DNA from: Thermus sp. 2.9 | Lineage (GTDB): Bacteria; Deinococcota; Deinococci; Deinococcales; Thermaceae | Length of the DNA stretch: 64,000 nt | NCBI RefSeq assembly: GCF_000794385.1 | Contig: NZ_JTJB01000036.1 | Location: 62,001-126,000 of the forward strand | Reading direction: 5' to 3' | Part shown: piece by piece, positions 9,718 to 18,930 of the stretch | Numbering within the stretch: position 1 is the stretch's first letter | Layout of the letters: each line of letters opens with the position of its first letter | Program-made: the position numbers and the translations under genes | Notes under the pieces: model-generated | What the model was told of the DNA's origin: nothing | Database searches by the model: none | The model's input: only the letters and a program-made list of their open reading frames with translations

Positions 9718-10689
9718 CTACCCCAAAAGCTCCGCAAGCCGGGACAGGGCCCGCCCGTACTTCTTGGCGAAGGGCCCGTGGCGGTAGCTCTCCGGGAAGA
9801 TCTCCTTGAGGGGCGCCCCGGAGGCCCGCAGGGCGAGACCCAAGTTATAGAGCTGGTCCACGAAGTGCACGAAGCGGAGGGCGTCGTTCTGGTCGGGGAT
9901 GGGGGCGAGGCCCTGGAGGTACACCACCTCCAAACCCTCAAAGAGGTAGCGGTAGCGGATGGGGTGCAGGGCGCGCAGGTGGGCGAGGAGCTCGGGGAAG
10001 GCGTCCAGGCTTTTGGGCCTCGGGTCTTCCCGGTGGAGGGCGAGGAGGGCCCCATCGGAAAGGGGCTCGGGCAGGCGCTCGGGGTCGCGGTGGCGGAAGT
10101 CTTCCCCTTCTATGCGCTCCACGGCGAAGCGCTTGGCCAGGCTTTGGATCTGGTGCCGGAACTGCTCGGCGTTGAAGCGGCCCTCCCCCAGGGCCCCCGG
10201 GGGGGTGTTGGAGGTGGTGGCCACCCTGAGGCCCCGGTCCATGGTGAGGGCCAGGAAGTGGGTGGCCATCTGGGCGTTCCCCGGGTCGTCCAGCTCAAAC
10301 TCGTCCAGGAAGAGGTAGCGAAGGGCGGCGAACCGCCTCGCCCCCTCCCTCAAGCCCAGGAGGCCCAGGGTGTAGGTGAGCTCCTCAAAGGTGAGGAAGG
10401 CCTTGGGCGGGGGGGCCTCGAGGTAGGCCGCCACCAGGAGGTGGGTCTTCCCCACCCCAAACCCCCCGTCCAGATAAATCCCCTGGGGCCCCGGCATCCG
10501 GGGCCGCAAAAGGCCCCTGGGCCGGTCATGCACCCATCTTCGCAGCCTTTCCTTGGCCAGGGCCTGGGAGGGGTAGCGGGGGTCGGGGCGGTAGGCGGCG
10601 AAGGTGGCCTGCTGGAAGCGGGGCGGGGGGACAAAGCTCGCCAAGAGCCTTTCCAGGTCCACCTCGGGGTAGCGGTCCACCAAGCGCAT
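9718..10689 (-). CDS. zapE: ZapE/AFG1-like ATPase
   Basis: A 323-residue AAA-type ATPase. Walker A is [16 protein letters not shown] (about residues 90-105), Walker B is [11 protein letters not shown], and [10 protein letters not shown] is the sensor-like motif typical of AFG1/ZapE proteins. Bacterial members bind Z-ring components and are linked to division under stress; the role in Thermus is inferred. First gene of the run through to cdaR. Divergent from the glutaredoxin-like gene at 10746. Confidence 0.85.
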   Translation of the reverse strand: MRLVDRYPEVDLERLLASFVPPPRFQQATFAAYRPDPRYPSQALAKERLRRWVHDRPRGLLRPRMPGPQGIYLDGGFGVGKTHLLVAAYLEAPPPKAFLTFEELTYTLGLLGLREGARRFAALRYLFLDEFELDDPGNAQMATHFLALTMDRGLRVATTSNTPPGALGEGRFNAEQFRHQIQSLAKRFAVERIEGEDFRHRDPERLPEPLSDGALLALHREDPRPKSLDAFPELLAHLRALHPIRYRYLFEGLEVVYLQGLAPIPDQNDALRFVHFVDQLYNLGLALRASGAPLKEIFPESYRHGPFAKKYGRALSRLAELLG

Positions 10690-10745
10690 ATAGGCATTCT
10701 ACGGGGGGTGGTCCCAGGGCGCTCCCTTTGCTACCCTATAGGGGT

Positions 10746-11063
10746 ATGGTGCGGCTTTACGGCGTCCCGGGGTGCGGCCCCTGCGAGATCGTGAAGATGT
10801 TCCTGGCGCAAAAGGGCGTGCCCTTCACCTTCGTGAACGCCCGGGAGGATCCAGCGGCGGCGAAAAAGGTGGCGGAGCTCGCCGGAAGCCCCACCGCCGG
10901 GGTGGTCCTGGAGTGGGACGGCAAGACCGAGGTCATCCGCGGGGTATCCCCCGCCGCCCTCAACGCCTGGTACGCCCGCTACCGGGAAGGGAAGGCCTCT
11001 GAAGCGCCTTCAGGTGATGGGCCTCGTGGTAGGCGGCGGCCCGCACCCAGCCCAAGGCGGTGA
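10746..11063 (+). CDS. Glutaredoxin/thioredoxin-like protein with CGPC
   Basis: A short thioredoxin-fold protein: MVRLYGVPGCGPCEIVKMFLAQKGVPF, with a CGPC redox pair, the conserved GSPTAGVV cis-Pro-like region and a C-terminal helix LNAWYARYREG. The domain ends near residue 78; the remaining tail of about 27 residues (SEAPSGDGPRGRRRPAPSPRR) overlaps the convergent DinB-like gene by 104 nt and has no fold signal, so the natural stop may have been lost. TACCCT precedes the ATG by about 8 nt. Confidence 0.75.
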   Translation: MVRLYGVPGCGPCEIVKMFLAQKGVPFTFVNAREDPAAAKKVAELAGSPTAGVVLEWDGKTEVIRGVSPAALNAWYARYREGKASEAPSGDGPRGRRRPAPSPRR

Positions 11064-11487
11064 GGTCCCCGAAGAAGGGGTGGGGGAAGGTGGCGGGGTG
11101 GGTGGGGTCGGCCTTCTGGGCCTCCTCCAGGAGTAAGGCCCGGGCCCTCGCCAAAAGGCCAAGCACCTCCTCCCGGGAAAGCCCCCCTTGGGGCCTTACC
11201 CCCTCGGGGGCCTGGGGCTTGCCGTCCTTGTACTCCCCGGGCTTCACGGGGACAGGCGGAAGCTCCTCCCCCGCCGCCAGGCGCCTCAGCCGCCTTAGAA
11301 CCCGGGCGGTGGACTCCTCCACGAGGGCGATGTGCTCCGCCACCATCAAGGGCGTCCAGGCCCCTTCCCGCAAGGGGCGGGTAAGCCAGGCGGGCTCCGC
11401 CCCTTGCAAAAGGGCAAGGAGCGCTTTCCGGCTTTCCCCAAGCCGGGCAAGGGCTTCCTCCCAAGTGCCGTAGGCTTCCAGCGCCAT
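10960..11487 (-). CDS. DinB/YfiT-superfamily protein
   Basis: A 175-residue four-helix-bundle protein of the DinB superfamily. Metal-ligand histidines are visible in MVAEHIALVEEST (residue about 51) and in YHEAHHLKALQRP near the C-terminus; PLREGAWTPLMVAEHI is the usual family opening. Members include thiol-dependent transferases and hydrolases; the substrate cannot be read from sequence. Convergent with the glutaredoxin-like gene, divergent from fabI. Confidence 0.8.
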   Translation of the reverse strand: MALEAYGTWEEALARLGESRKALLALLQGAEPAWLTRPLREGAWTPLMVAEHIALVEESTARVLRRLRRLAAGEELPPVPVKPGEYKDGKPQAPEGVRPQGGLSREEVLGLLARARALLLEEAQKADPTHPATFPHPFFGDLTALGWVRAAAYHEAHHLKALQRPSLPGSGRTRR

Positions 11488-11504
11488 ACCCCAGGATACC
11501 CCGG

Positions 11505-11510
11505 TATAAT
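11505..11510 (+). promoter_or_regulatory. -10 element of fabI (leaderless type)
   Basis: A perfect TATAAT sits 6 nt before the fabI ATG, with only six C residues between, so transcription should start at or next to the start codon. Confidence 0.7.
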
Positions 11511-11516
11511 CCCCCC

Positions 11517-12299
11517 ATGCTCACCCTGGACCTTTCCGGCAAGAAGGCCCTGGTCATGGGGGTCACCAACCAGCGGAGCCTGGGCTACGCCATCGCCGAA
11601 AAGCTAAGGCAAGCGGGGGCCGAGGTGGCCTTAAGCTACCAAGGGGAAAGGATCCGCCCCGAGGCGGAAAAGCTCGCCGAGGCCCTGGGGGGCGCCCTCC
11701 TCTTCCAGGCGGACGTGACCCAAGACGCCGAGCTAGACGCCCTCTTCGCCGGCCTGAAGGAGGCCTGGGGAAGCCTGGACTACCTGGTCCACGCCATCGC
11801 CTTCGCCCCCCGGGAGGCCATGGAGGGGAGGTACATAGACACGAGGCGGCAGGACTGGCTTCTGGCCCTCGAGGTTTCCGCCTACTCCCTGGTGGCGGTG
11901 GCGAAGCGGGCGGAACCCCTCCTTAGGGAAGGCGGGAGCATCGTCACCCTCACCTACTACGCCAGCGAGAAGGTGGTGCCCAAGTACAACGTCATGGCCA
12001 TCGCCAAGGCCGCCCTCGAGGCCAGCGTCCGCTACCTGGCCTACGAGCTTGGGCCCAAAGGGGTCAGGGTGAACGCCATCTCCGCCGGCCCCGTGCGCAC
12101 CGTGGCCGCACGGAGCATCCCCGGCTTCACCAAGATGTACGACCGCGTGGCCCAGACCGCCCCCCTCAAGCGCAACGTCACCCAGGAGGAGGTGGGCAAC
12201 CTGGGCCTCTTCCTCCTCTCCCCCTTGGCAAGCGGCATCACCGGGGAGGTGATCTACGTGGACGCCGGGTACCACATCATGGGGATGGAGCTGGAGTAA
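11517..12299 (+). CDS. fabI: Enoyl-[acyl-carrier-protein] reductase (NADH)
   Basis: A 260-residue short-chain dehydrogenase-fold enzyme doing the last reduction of each fatty-acid elongation cycle. Visible: the FabI nucleotide motif [20 protein letters not shown] near residue 8, [16 protein letters not shown], the catalytic Tyr-Lys region [23 protein letters not shown], and [14 protein letters not shown]. Length is typical. Leaderless promoter upstream. Confidence 0.96.
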   Translation: MLTLDLSGKKALVMGVTNQRSLGYAIAEKLRQAGAEVALSYQGERIRPEAEKLAEALGGALLFQADVTQDAELDALFAGLKEAWGSLDYLVHAIAFAPREAMEGRYIDTRRQDWLLALEVSAYSLVAVAKRAEPLLREGGSIVTLTYYASEKVVPKYNVMAIAKAALEASVRYLAYELGPKGVRVNAISAGPVRTVAARSIPGFTKMYDRVAQTAPLKRNVTQEEVGNLGLFLLSPLASGITGEVIYVDAGYHIMGMELE

Positions 12300-12333
12300 G
12301 GCTCACCCCTTTTTCCCCCACGCTTCCGCTAGC

Positions 12334-13557
12334 ATGGAGGGGATGAGACGGCCCACGCCCACGGTCTGGGTGGGGCGGGTGCCCGTGGGAGGCGCCCACC
12401 CCATCGCCGTGCAGTCCATGACCAACACCCCCACCGCCCAGGTGGAGGCCACCTTCCGCCAGGTGGCGGAGCTTTACCGGGCGGGAAGCGAGATCGTGCG
12501 CCTCACGGTGAACGACGAGGCCGCCGCCCGGGCGGTGCCCGAGATCAAGGAAAGGCTCCTGGGCGAAGGGATAGACGTGCCCTTGGTGGGGGACTTCCAC
12601 TTTAACGGCCACCTCCTCCTTAGGAAGTACCCCAAGATGGCCCAGGCCCTGGACAAGTTCCGCATCAACCCGGGCACCCTGGGCCGGGGCCGCCACAAGG
12701 ACCTCCACTTCGCCGAGATGGTGCAAATCGCCCTGGACCTGGGCAAGCCCATCCGCATCGGGGCCAACTGGGGCAGCCTGGACCCCGCCCTCCTCACCGA
12801 GCTCATGGACCGAAACGCCAAGCGCCCCGAGCCCAAAAGCGCCCACGAGGTGGTCCTCGAGGCCCTGGTGGAAAGCGCCGTCCGCTCCTACGAGGCAGCC
12901 CGGGAGCTGGGCCTGGGGGAGGACAAGATCGTCCTTTCCGCCAAGGTGTCCAAGGCCCCCGACCTGGTCTGGGTCTACCGGGAGCTGGCCCGGCGCACCC
13001 CGGCCCCCCTCCACCTGGGCCTCACCGAGGCGGGGATGGGGGTGAAGGGGATCGTGGCCTCCGCCGCCGCCTTGGCCCCCCTGCTTTTGGAGGGGATTGG
13101 GGACACCATCCGCGTCTCCCTCACCCCAAGCCCCACGGAGCCCCGCACCAAGGAGGTGGAGGTGGCCCAGGAGATCCTCCAGGCCCTGGGCCTCCGCACC
13201 TTCGCCCCCGAGGTGGCGAGCTGCCCCGGGTGCGGCCGCACCACCAGCACCTTTTTCCAGGAGCTGGCGGAGGAAGTTTCCCGCCACCTCAAGGAAAAAC
13301 TCCCCGAGTGGCGCCGGCGCTACCCCGGGGTGGAGGGGCTCAAGGTGGCGGTGATGGGGTGCGTGGTGAACGGCCCCGGGGAGAGCAAGCACGCCCATAT
13401 CGGCATCTCCCTCCCCGGGGCAGGCGAGGAGCCCAAAGCCCCCGTCTACGCCGACGGCAAGCTCCTCACCATCCTCAAGGGGGAGAACCTGGCGGAGGAG
13501 TTCCTGAAACTCCTGGAGGCCTACGTGGAGGAGCGCTTCGCCCCCCAGGCCGGATGA
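12334..13557 (+). CDS. ispG: 4-hydroxy-3-methylbut-2-enyl diphosphate synthase
   Basis: A 407-residue [4Fe-4S] enzyme of the MEP isoprenoid pathway. The N-terminal TIM barrel starts [24 protein letters not shown] and includes [10 protein letters not shown] and FRINPGTLG. The cluster-binding C-terminal domain has SCPGCGRTT and [11 protein letters not shown], giving the three cysteines. A second ATG lies at 12343 and could be the true start. Overlaps tgt by ATGA. Confidence 0.96.
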   Translation: MEGMRRPTPTVWVGRVPVGGAHPIAVQSMTNTPTAQVEATFRQVAELYRAGSEIVRLTVNDEAAARAVPEIKERLLGEGIDVPLVGDFHFNGHLLLRKYPKMAQALDKFRINPGTLGRGRHKDLHFAEMVQIALDLGKPIRIGANWGSLDPALLTELMDRNAKRPEPKSAHEVVLEALVESAVRSYEAARELGLGEDKIVLSAKVSKAPDLVWVYRELARRTPAPLHLGLTEAGMGVKGIVASAAALAPLLLEGIGDTIRVSLTPSPTEPRTKEVEVAQEILQALGLRTFAPEVASCPGCGRTTSTFFQELAEEVSRHLKEKLPEWRRRYPGVEGLKVAVMGCVVNGPGESKHAHIGISLPGAGEEPKAPVYADGKLLTILKGENLAEEFLKLLEAYVEERFAPQAG

Positions 13558-14711
13558 AGCCCTTCGCCTTCCACATAGAAGCCCGAAGCGGCCGGGCCCG
13601 GGTGGGTCGCCTCCACACCCCCCACGGGGTGGTGGAAACGCCCCTTTTCATGCCCGTGGGCACCCAGGGTTCGGTGAAGGGCCTCCTGCCCAAAGACCTT
13701 AAGGAAATCGGAAGCCAGATCCTCCTGGCCAACACCTACCACCTCCTCCTGCGCCCGGGGCCGGAGCGGGTGAGGGCCTTAGGGGGGCTTCACGGCTTCG
13801 CCGGGTGGCGGGGGCCCTGGCTCACGGACTCCGGGGGCTTCCAGGTGATGAGCCTGGGGCACCTAAGGCGCATAGACGAGGAAGGGGTGGTCTTCCAAAA
13901 CCACCTGGACGGGAGCCTCCTCCGGCTCACCCCGGAAAGGAGCATCGCCGTGCAGGAGGCCCTGGGAGCGGACATCGCCATGGCCTTTGACGAGTGCCCC
14001 CCCTACCCCGCAAGCCGGGCCTACCTTAAGGAGTCCCTGGAGCGCACCCTGCGCTGGCTGGAGCGCTCCCTCAAGGCCAAGACCCGCCAGGACCAAGCCC
14101 TTTTCGGCATCGCCCAGGGGGGGACGGACCCCGAGCTCAGGCGGCTTTCCACGGAGGAAACCCTCCGCTTTGACCTTCCCGGCTACGCCATCGGGGGGCT
14201 GGCGGTGGGAGAGCCCAAGGAGGCCATGTTCCGCATGGTGGAGCTCTCCACCCGCCTTCTCCCCGAGGGCCGCCCCCGCTACCTCATGGGGGTGGGCCAC
14301 CCCGAGGACCTGGTGGCGGCCATGGGGCTTGGGGTGGACCTCTTTGACTGCGTCTACCCCACGCGCACGGGCCGCTTCGGGAGCGCCCTGGTGCCCGAGG
14401 GCCGCCTCAACCTGAAAAACGCCCGCTTCCTGGAGGAAAAGGGGCCCTTGGAGGAAGGGTGCGACTGCTACGCCTGCCAGACCTTCAGCCGGGGCTACAT
14501 CGCCCACCTGGTGCGCTCCGGGGAGATGCTTGGGGGAATTCTCCTTTCCCTGCACAACCTGCGCCACCTCCACCGCCTCACCGAGGGGGCGCGGGAGGCC
14601 ATCCGGCAAGGGGCCTACGGGGCCTTCGCCCGCGCCTTCGCCGAGCGGCGCTTCGGCCGGGAGGTGCCCCTTTGGTTCCGGGAGGCCCTGGCGGCGGGGG
14701 GGCATTGGTAG
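13554..14711 (+). CDS. tgt: tRNA-guanine transglycosylase (queuosine pathway)
   Basis: A 385-residue TIM-barrel enzyme that exchanges guanine-34 for preQ1. Visible: [16 protein letters not shown], the catalytic Asp region [43 protein letters not shown], the second catalytic Asp in LFDCVYPTR, and the zinc site CDCYACQTF with a later His in LHNLRH. The start overlaps the ispG stop, so the true start is the one at 13554. Confidence 0.96.
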   Translation: MKPFAFHIEARSGRARVGRLHTPHGVVETPLFMPVGTQGSVKGLLPKDLKEIGSQILLANTYHLLLRPGPERVRALGGLHGFAGWRGPWLTDSGGFQVMSLGHLRRIDEEGVVFQNHLDGSLLRLTPERSIAVQEALGADIAMAFDECPPYPASRAYLKESLERTLRWLERSLKAKTRQDQALFGIAQGGTDPELRRLSTEETLRFDLPGYAIGGLAVGEPKEAMFRMVELSTRLLPEGRPRYLMGVGHPEDLVAAMGLGVDLFDCVYPTRTGRFGSALVPEGRLNLKNARFLEEKGPLEEGCDCYACQTFSRGYIAHLVRSGEMLGGILLSLHNLRHLHRLTEGAREAIRQGAYGAFARAFAERRFGREVPLWFREALAAGGHW

Positions 14712-14781
14712 TCCGGCGGGAGGGCCGCGCTGAAGGCCATGGCGCCTCCGGCCTAAAGTGGCCCCCCCAAGGGCGGCACCC

Positions 14782-15879
14782 CTAGCCTTCCCGGTAAAAG
14801 CGGCTTTTCTTGTAGTAGTCCTCCAGGAGGACCTTGAAGAAGGCGGCGGCGGGCACCCCCAAAAGGGCGCCCCAGAGGCCAAAGAGGCTCGCCCCGGTGA
14901 GGATGGCGGCGATGGCCGTCACCGGGTGGAGCCTCGTGGCCCGGCCCACGATGAGGGGGCCGAAGAGGTTGCCCTCCAGCTGGTTGGCGAGCCAGAGGAC
15001 CAGGAGGGCGAGGAGGACCTTGAGCCAGCCCCCGGTGGCGGCGAGGAGCAAGGCGGGCACCCCGGAGACGATCACCCCCACGAAGGGGATGAGGTTGAAG
15101 ACCCCGGCCAGAAAACCCAGGCTCGCCGCCAAAGGCACCCCCACAAGCCATAGCCCCACCCCCACCATGAGGCCCACCAAGAAGGCCACGAGGAGCTGCC
15201 CCCGCACGTAGCCCCCCACGCTCCGGTCCAGCTTGGCGGCGAGCTCCGCCACCAGGGGCTGGTAGGGCTCGGGGAAGGCCAGGAGGGCGGCTCGGCCCAG
15301 GCGGGGCAGGTCGTAGAGGAAGTAGAGGGAGAGAGCAAGGGCGGTGAGGAGCTGGAAGACCCCGCCCAGAAGCCCGGTGAAAAAGCCCAGGAGATCGCCT
15401 CCTTGGGCGAGGAGGCCCTGGAGCCAGCGGACCAGGGTTTCCAAAAACCCTTGCAAAAGCCCCTGGAGGTTGCGGCTGGCCTCGGCCAGGATCGGGTTTA
15501 GCGCCTCGGGCACGGGCACGGACCGGACCCTATCGGGCAGGGAGAGGAGCCAGGTGAAAAGGGGCTCCAGGAGCCTGGGGAGTTCCTGGGCGAGGCGGGA
15601 AAGCTCCAAGACCGTCTGGGCGGTGAGGAAGGAGGCGAAGCCCAAGAAAAGACCCAAAAGGAGGTAGACCAGGGCCACCCCCGCCGCCCGGGGAAGCCTA
15701 AGCCCCTCAAAAAAGCGCACCAAGGGGTGGGCCAGGTAGGCGAAGGCGAAGGCGAAGAGGAGGACGGAAAGGGCAGGCCAGGCCCGGGCCAGGAGGCGGT
15801 AGAGGAGGTAGAGGAGGAGGAGGTAGACCAGGACCCGCACGTAGGGGTTTTCCCACACCTTGGCGAAGGCCTCGCGCAT
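14782..15879 (-). CDS. AI-2E family (PerM-like) membrane transporter
   Basis: A 365-residue polytopic membrane protein: paired N-terminal helices (LVYLLLLYLLYRLLARAW and VLLFAFAFAYLAHPLVRFFEGL), a central amphipathic/coil region rich in Leu and Gln, and the family's C-terminal block with IPFVGVIVSGVPALLLA and LEGNLFGPLIVGRATRLHPVTAIAAIL. Members export small molecules or exchange ions; substrate unknown. Followed 4 nt upstream by the M23-like gene, so both probably share a transcript. Confidence 0.85.
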   Translation of the reverse strand: MREAFAKVWENPYVRVLVYLLLLYLLYRLLARAWPALSVLLFAFAFAYLAHPLVRFFEGLRLPRAAGVALVYLLLGLFLGFASFLTAQTVLELSRLAQELPRLLEPLFTWLLSLPDRVRSVPVPEALNPILAEASRNLQGLLQGFLETLVRWLQGLLAQGGDLLGFFTGLLGGVFQLLTALALSLYFLYDLPRLGRAALLAFPEPYQPLVAELAAKLDRSVGGYVRGQLLVAFLVGLMVGVGLWLVGVPLAASLGFLAGVFNLIPFVGVIVSGVPALLLAATGGWLKVLLALLVLWLANQLEGNLFGPLIVGRATRLHPVTAIAAILTGASLFGLWGALLGVPAAAFFKVLLEDYYKKSRFYREG

Positions 15880-15883
15880 GGGG

Positions 15884-16579
15884 CTATTCTAGGCCGAAAA
15901 AGGCCTTGGCCTGGCGCAAAAGCTCCTCTCCCGCAAGGCCCTGGAAGAGGAAGTGCCCCCGGTCGGGCTCGCCTTCCCAGACCTCAAAGAGGAGCCTGGG
16001 GGCCCCGCCCTGGAGGCCGGTGTTGCCCACGTAGCCCAAGGGGTCGCCCCGGTGGAGGCGGCTTCCCACCTTTAGCCCCGGGTACGGGGCCTGCAGGTGG
16101 CCGTAGACGGAAGTGCGGCCATCGGGGTGGCGGAGCCAGACCTCGAGGCCCCGCAAAACGTCCATCTCCTCGGGCCCCGCCCCCTCCTTCACCCGCTCCA
16201 GGAGGGCGCGGAAGGCTTCGGGGGAAGGCTCTTGGTAGTTCAGGTCCACCTTCACCACCTCGCCGCTCGCCGCCGCCACCACCCCCATGCCCCGCACCAC
16301 GGGCACGCAGGCGTCCCCCGCCTGGAAGACAAAGCCGGCGTTCACCCCCTTGCGGTAAGGGCGGGGGGCGCCCGGGAGGTTTTCCGGGCGCCGGGGCAGG
16401 CAGGCCCCGGGCAGGGGCAGGCGGTAGCCCTCGGGGGCCCAGAGGACTTGGGCCTTGTAAAGGGCCACCTCCTGGCCCAGGGCGGCAAGCTGCCGCCCAC
16501 GGGAGAAAAACCCCAGGGTCACCACCAGGGCGTAGAGGGAAAGGAAAAGAAGAAGGTAGTGCCCCGGCTTCCACGCCAC
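15884..16579 (-). CDS. Degenerate M23 (LytM-like) envelope protein
   Basis: A 231-residue protein with an N-terminal membrane anchor (YLLLFLSLYALVVTLGFF) and a LytM-type beta domain: GVVAAASGEVVKV, SVYGHLQAPYPGLKVGSRLHRGDPLGYVGNTG and LLFEVWEGE. The metal ligands of active M23 peptidases are missing: the HxxxD equivalent reads NAGFVFQAGD and the HxH strand reads RLLFEV. Only the His of YGHL remains. Like EnvC, it may regulate a cell-wall hydrolase; this is inference. Confidence 0.75.
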   Translation of the reverse strand: MAWKPGHYLLLFLSLYALVVTLGFFSRGRQLAALGQEVALYKAQVLWAPEGYRLPLPGACLPRRPENLPGAPRPYRKGVNAGFVFQAGDACVPVVRGMGVVAAASGEVVKVDLNYQEPSPEAFRALLERVKEGAGPEEMDVLRGLEVWLRHPDGRTSVYGHLQAPYPGLKVGSRLHRGDPLGYVGNTGLQGGAPRLLFEVWEGEPDRGHFLFQGLAGEELLRQAKAFFGLE

Positions 16580-16595
16580 AGGGACATGCTACAGG

Positions 16596-16618
16596 AAAAG
16601 GCCCCCCCACGGGGGGCC
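16596..16618 (-). terminator. Terminator downstream of rpmB
   Basis: On the minus strand an 8-bp GC stem (GGCCCCCC paired with GGGGGGCC across a 3-nt loop) is followed at once by CTTTTCC. It lies 18 nt after the rpmB stop. Confidence 0.7.
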
Positions 16619-16635
16619 CTGGGGAGGCAGGAAGG

Positions 16636-16932
16636 CTAAAGGAGCTGAAGGAGCCGCTCTTTGATCTCCTTGGCGGAAAGGCCCTCCAGCTTTAGGCCCT
16701 TCGCCCGTTCCAAAAGCTCGTAGACCTTAGGGATGTGGCTCGTGGCTACACGGAAGGTGATCTCCTGGCCCGCCACCTTCACCCGCACCTTCTGGAGGTT
16801 GGGGTACTGGCGCCGCTTGGAGATGCCGGTGGTCTTCTTACCCACGCCCCCTTCCCGCTTGGCCTTACCCCGCCGCTGGATGCTGTTGGCCACGATGGGC
16901 CGCTTTCCGCTGATCTCACACACCTTAGCCAT
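16636..16932 (-). CDS. rpmB: 50S ribosomal protein L28
   Basis: A 98-residue basic ribosomal protein. [18 protein letters not shown] carries the L28 N-terminal signature, followed by [14 protein letters not shown]. The start at 16932 is preceded by GGGAGGGTGCC; an upstream in-frame extension is not needed. A TATACT promoter lies 35-40 nt upstream and a GC hairpin terminator follows, so it is a single-gene transcript. Confidence 0.95.
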   Translation of the reverse strand: MAKVCEISGKRPIVANSIQRRGKAKREGGVGKKTTGISKRRQYPNLQKVRVKVAGQEITFRVATSHIPKVYELLERAKGLKLEGLSAKEIKERLLQLL

Positions 16933-16966
16933 GGCACCCTCCCGTGCCCGAAGGCAAACCCTATGG

Positions 16967-16998
16967 AGTATAGCACAAAGGGCGGAGTCCGGTAGACT
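16967..16998. promoter_or_regulatory. Divergent promoters rpmB / lspA
   Basis: On the minus strand TGCTATACT (extended -10, TATACT at 16967-16972) serves rpmB. On the plus strand TAGACT at 16993-16998 lies 7 nt before the lspA ATG, the leaderless arrangement. Confidence 0.55.
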
Positions 16999-17005
16999 CT
17001 GGGGG

Positions 17006-17458
17006 ATGCCCACGGTGCTCGTGCCCTTACTCCTGACCTTTGACCAGATCCTAAAGCTATGGGCCCTGGAAACCCTCTCCCCCGTGCCGAAGCCCCTTTT
17101 GGGCGACCTCCTCTACCTCACCCTGGTGAAAAACACCGGGGCGGGCTTTGGCCTTTTGCAGGGAAAGGCCTCCCTCCTGGGGTGGCTGAGCCTTTTGGTG
17201 GGGGCGGCCCTCCTTTACCTCTTAGCCCAAAGGCGCTACGCTCCCCTCTTCACCCTGGCCCTTTCCCTCATCGCCGCAGGGGCCCTGGGGAACGGGATAG
17301 ACCGCCTGGGCCGGGGGTGGGTGGTGGACTACCTGGACCTCGGCACCCCCATCCCCCTCCTCGCCAACTTTCCCGTCTTCAACCTGGCGGATGTTTATGT
17401 GACCCTGGGGGCCCTTCTCCTCCTCTTCGCCCCCAGGCGGCGGAAAAGGGCGTTCTAA
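17006..17458 (+). CDS. lspA: Prolipoprotein signal peptidase (signal peptidase II)
   Basis: A 150-residue aspartyl protease with four membrane helices that cleaves lipoprotein signal peptides. Family motifs: [38 protein letters not shown] with the first catalytic Asp, and [11 protein letters not shown] with the second. Its stop overlaps the convergent aspC stop by 4 nt. Confidence 0.94.
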   Translation: MPTVLVPLLLTFDQILKLWALETLSPVPKPLLGDLLYLTLVKNTGAGFGLLQGKASLLGWLSLLVGAALLYLLAQRRYAPLFTLALSLIAAGALGNGIDRLGRGWVVDYLDLGTPIPLLANFPVFNLADVYVTLGALLLLFAPRRRKRAF

Positions 17459-18612
17459 ACCTTTTGCAGCACCCGGGCGAAGCGCTCCAGGGCCTTCCTC
17501 AGGTTTTCCTCGCTGGTAGCGTAGGAAAGCCGCACGTGGCCGAAGGCGGCGAAGTCCGTGCCCGGGACCACGGCCACCCCCGCCTCCAGGAGCTTTTCCG
17601 CCGCCTTCACCTCGTCCTCGGCGATGGCCGCCGTGTCCATCAGGACGTAGAAGGCCCCTTGCGGACGCACCGCCTTCAGGCCGACCCGGGCTAAACCCTC
17701 CAGGAGGAGGTCCCGCCGCCTGCGGTACGCCTCGCGGGCCGTCTCCACGAAGGCGCGGGAGGCTTCCTGGTTGGTGAGGGCCTCGAGGGCCGCCCACTGG
17801 GCGATGGTGTCGGGGCTGGTGGTGGACTGGCTGGACACGTCCGCCATGGCCTTGATGACCTCCTTGGGCCCGCAGGCGTAGCCGATGCGCCAGCCCGTCA
17901 TGGCGAAGGCCTTGGCCGCCCCGTTCACGGTGATGGTGTGCTCCGGGGCCACCCTACCTGGGGAGAAATGGGTCCCCTCGTAGATGAGGTGCTCGTAGAT
18001 CTCGTCGGAGATGAGGTAGAAATCGTGGGCCTGGGCGAGCTCCGCCAGGGCCCTTAAGACCTCCTCCGGGTAGACGGCCCCCGTGGGGTTGTTGGGGGAG
18101 TTCACCACCAGGGCCTTGGTGCGGGGGGTGATGGCCCGCTTCACCCGCTCGGGGTCCGGCACGAAGCCCTCCTCGGGGCGGGTTTCCACCTCCACCGGCA
18201 CCCCCCCGGCGAAGCGCACCATCTCCGGGTAGCTCACCCAGTAGGGGGCCAGGACGATGACCTCGTCCCCCGGGTCCAGGATGGCCTGGAAAAGGTTGAA
18301 AAGGGCCTGCTTCCCCCCCACGGTGACGATGGTTTCCTCGGGGCGCACAATGAGGCCGTTTTCCCGCCGGAACTTCTCCGCCACCGCCTCCCTAAGCTCG
18401 GGGATGCCCGCCGGGGGAGCGTACTTGGTCTTGCCCTGGGCCAGGGCCCGCCGCGCCGCCTCCTTCACGTGCTCCGGGGTGTCAAAGTCGGGCTCGCCGG
18501 CGGTGAGGGCCACCAGGTCCACCCCTTGGCGCTTTAGCTCCAGGGCGCGGGCGTTCACCGCCACCGTGGCCGAGGGCTTCATGGCCTTGACCCTTTGCGA
18601 AAGGCCGCGCAT
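17455..18612 (-). CDS. aspC: Aspartate aminotransferase
   Basis: A 385-residue PLP fold-type-I enzyme. Visible: substrate/PLP residues in TVGGKQALFNLFQAIL, APYWVSYPEMV, NSPNNPTGAVY, SDEIYEHLIYEG, the Schiff-base Lys in NGAAKAFAMTGWRIGYACGP, and the C-terminal Arg in HVRLSYATSEENLRKA. Length equals the well-known Thermus enzyme. TATACT lies 6 nt before the ATG, another leaderless promoter; an upstream extension of the frame is therefore rejected. Confidence 0.95.
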   Translation of the reverse strand: MRGLSQRVKAMKPSATVAVNARALELKRQGVDLVALTAGEPDFDTPEHVKEAARRALAQGKTKYAPPAGIPELREAVAEKFRRENGLIVRPEETIVTVGGKQALFNLFQAILDPGDEVIVLAPYWVSYPEMVRFAGGVPVEVETRPEEGFVPDPERVKRAITPRTKALVVNSPNNPTGAVYPEEVLRALAELAQAHDFYLISDEIYEHLIYEGTHFSPGRVAPEHTITVNGAAKAFAMTGWRIGYACGPKEVIKAMADVSSQSTTSPDTIAQWAALEALTNQEASRAFVETAREAYRRRRDLLLEGLARVGLKAVRPQGAFYVLMDTAAIAEDEVKAAEKLLEAGVAVVPGTDFAAFGHVRLSYATSEENLRKALERFARVLQKV

Positions 18613-18628
18613 GGCATAAGTATAGAGG

Positions 18629-18910
18629 ATGAGCGGTAGGATTAAGGACGTGGACCCTGCCCTGGCCCTGCTCGCCGAACCTCCCTTGGACCTGGCCACC
18701 CCAGCCCGGCTGCGGGAAGCCCTGGAGGAACTCCCCGTGCTCCAGACCTTTGACCTGGTGGAGCTTTCCTGGGCTCCTGGACTGAAGGAAGTGGTAGAAA
18801 AGGAGGGGGTCCTCCTTGCCCGGGGAGAATAAGCTTGCGGCCCAGATTGCCCTTTTCGCCCGGCCGGTTTCGCGCCTGGAAAGCGCCCTGGCCGCTTTCG
18901 CTACCTTCTA
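18629..18910 (+). pseudogene. Decayed minimal nucleotidyltransferase / HEPN (MntA-HepT type) remnant
   Basis: A 67-codon frame from 18629 resembles the second half of a minimal nucleotidyltransferase: KDVDPALALLAEPPLD aligns with the usual GSDVDLALL, and TFDLVELSWAPGLKEVVEKEGVLL with the closing 'VDLVDLS....L...I..EG..L' motif. The GSRA start of the domain is absent. It is followed by a short frame ENKLAAQIALFARPVSRLESALA ending at TAG near 18908, which could be the start of the HEPN partner. Both look truncated. This would be a dead toxin-antitoxin type module. Confidence 0.5.
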
Positions 18911-18930
18911 GAACGTCTTCAAGAACCTCT

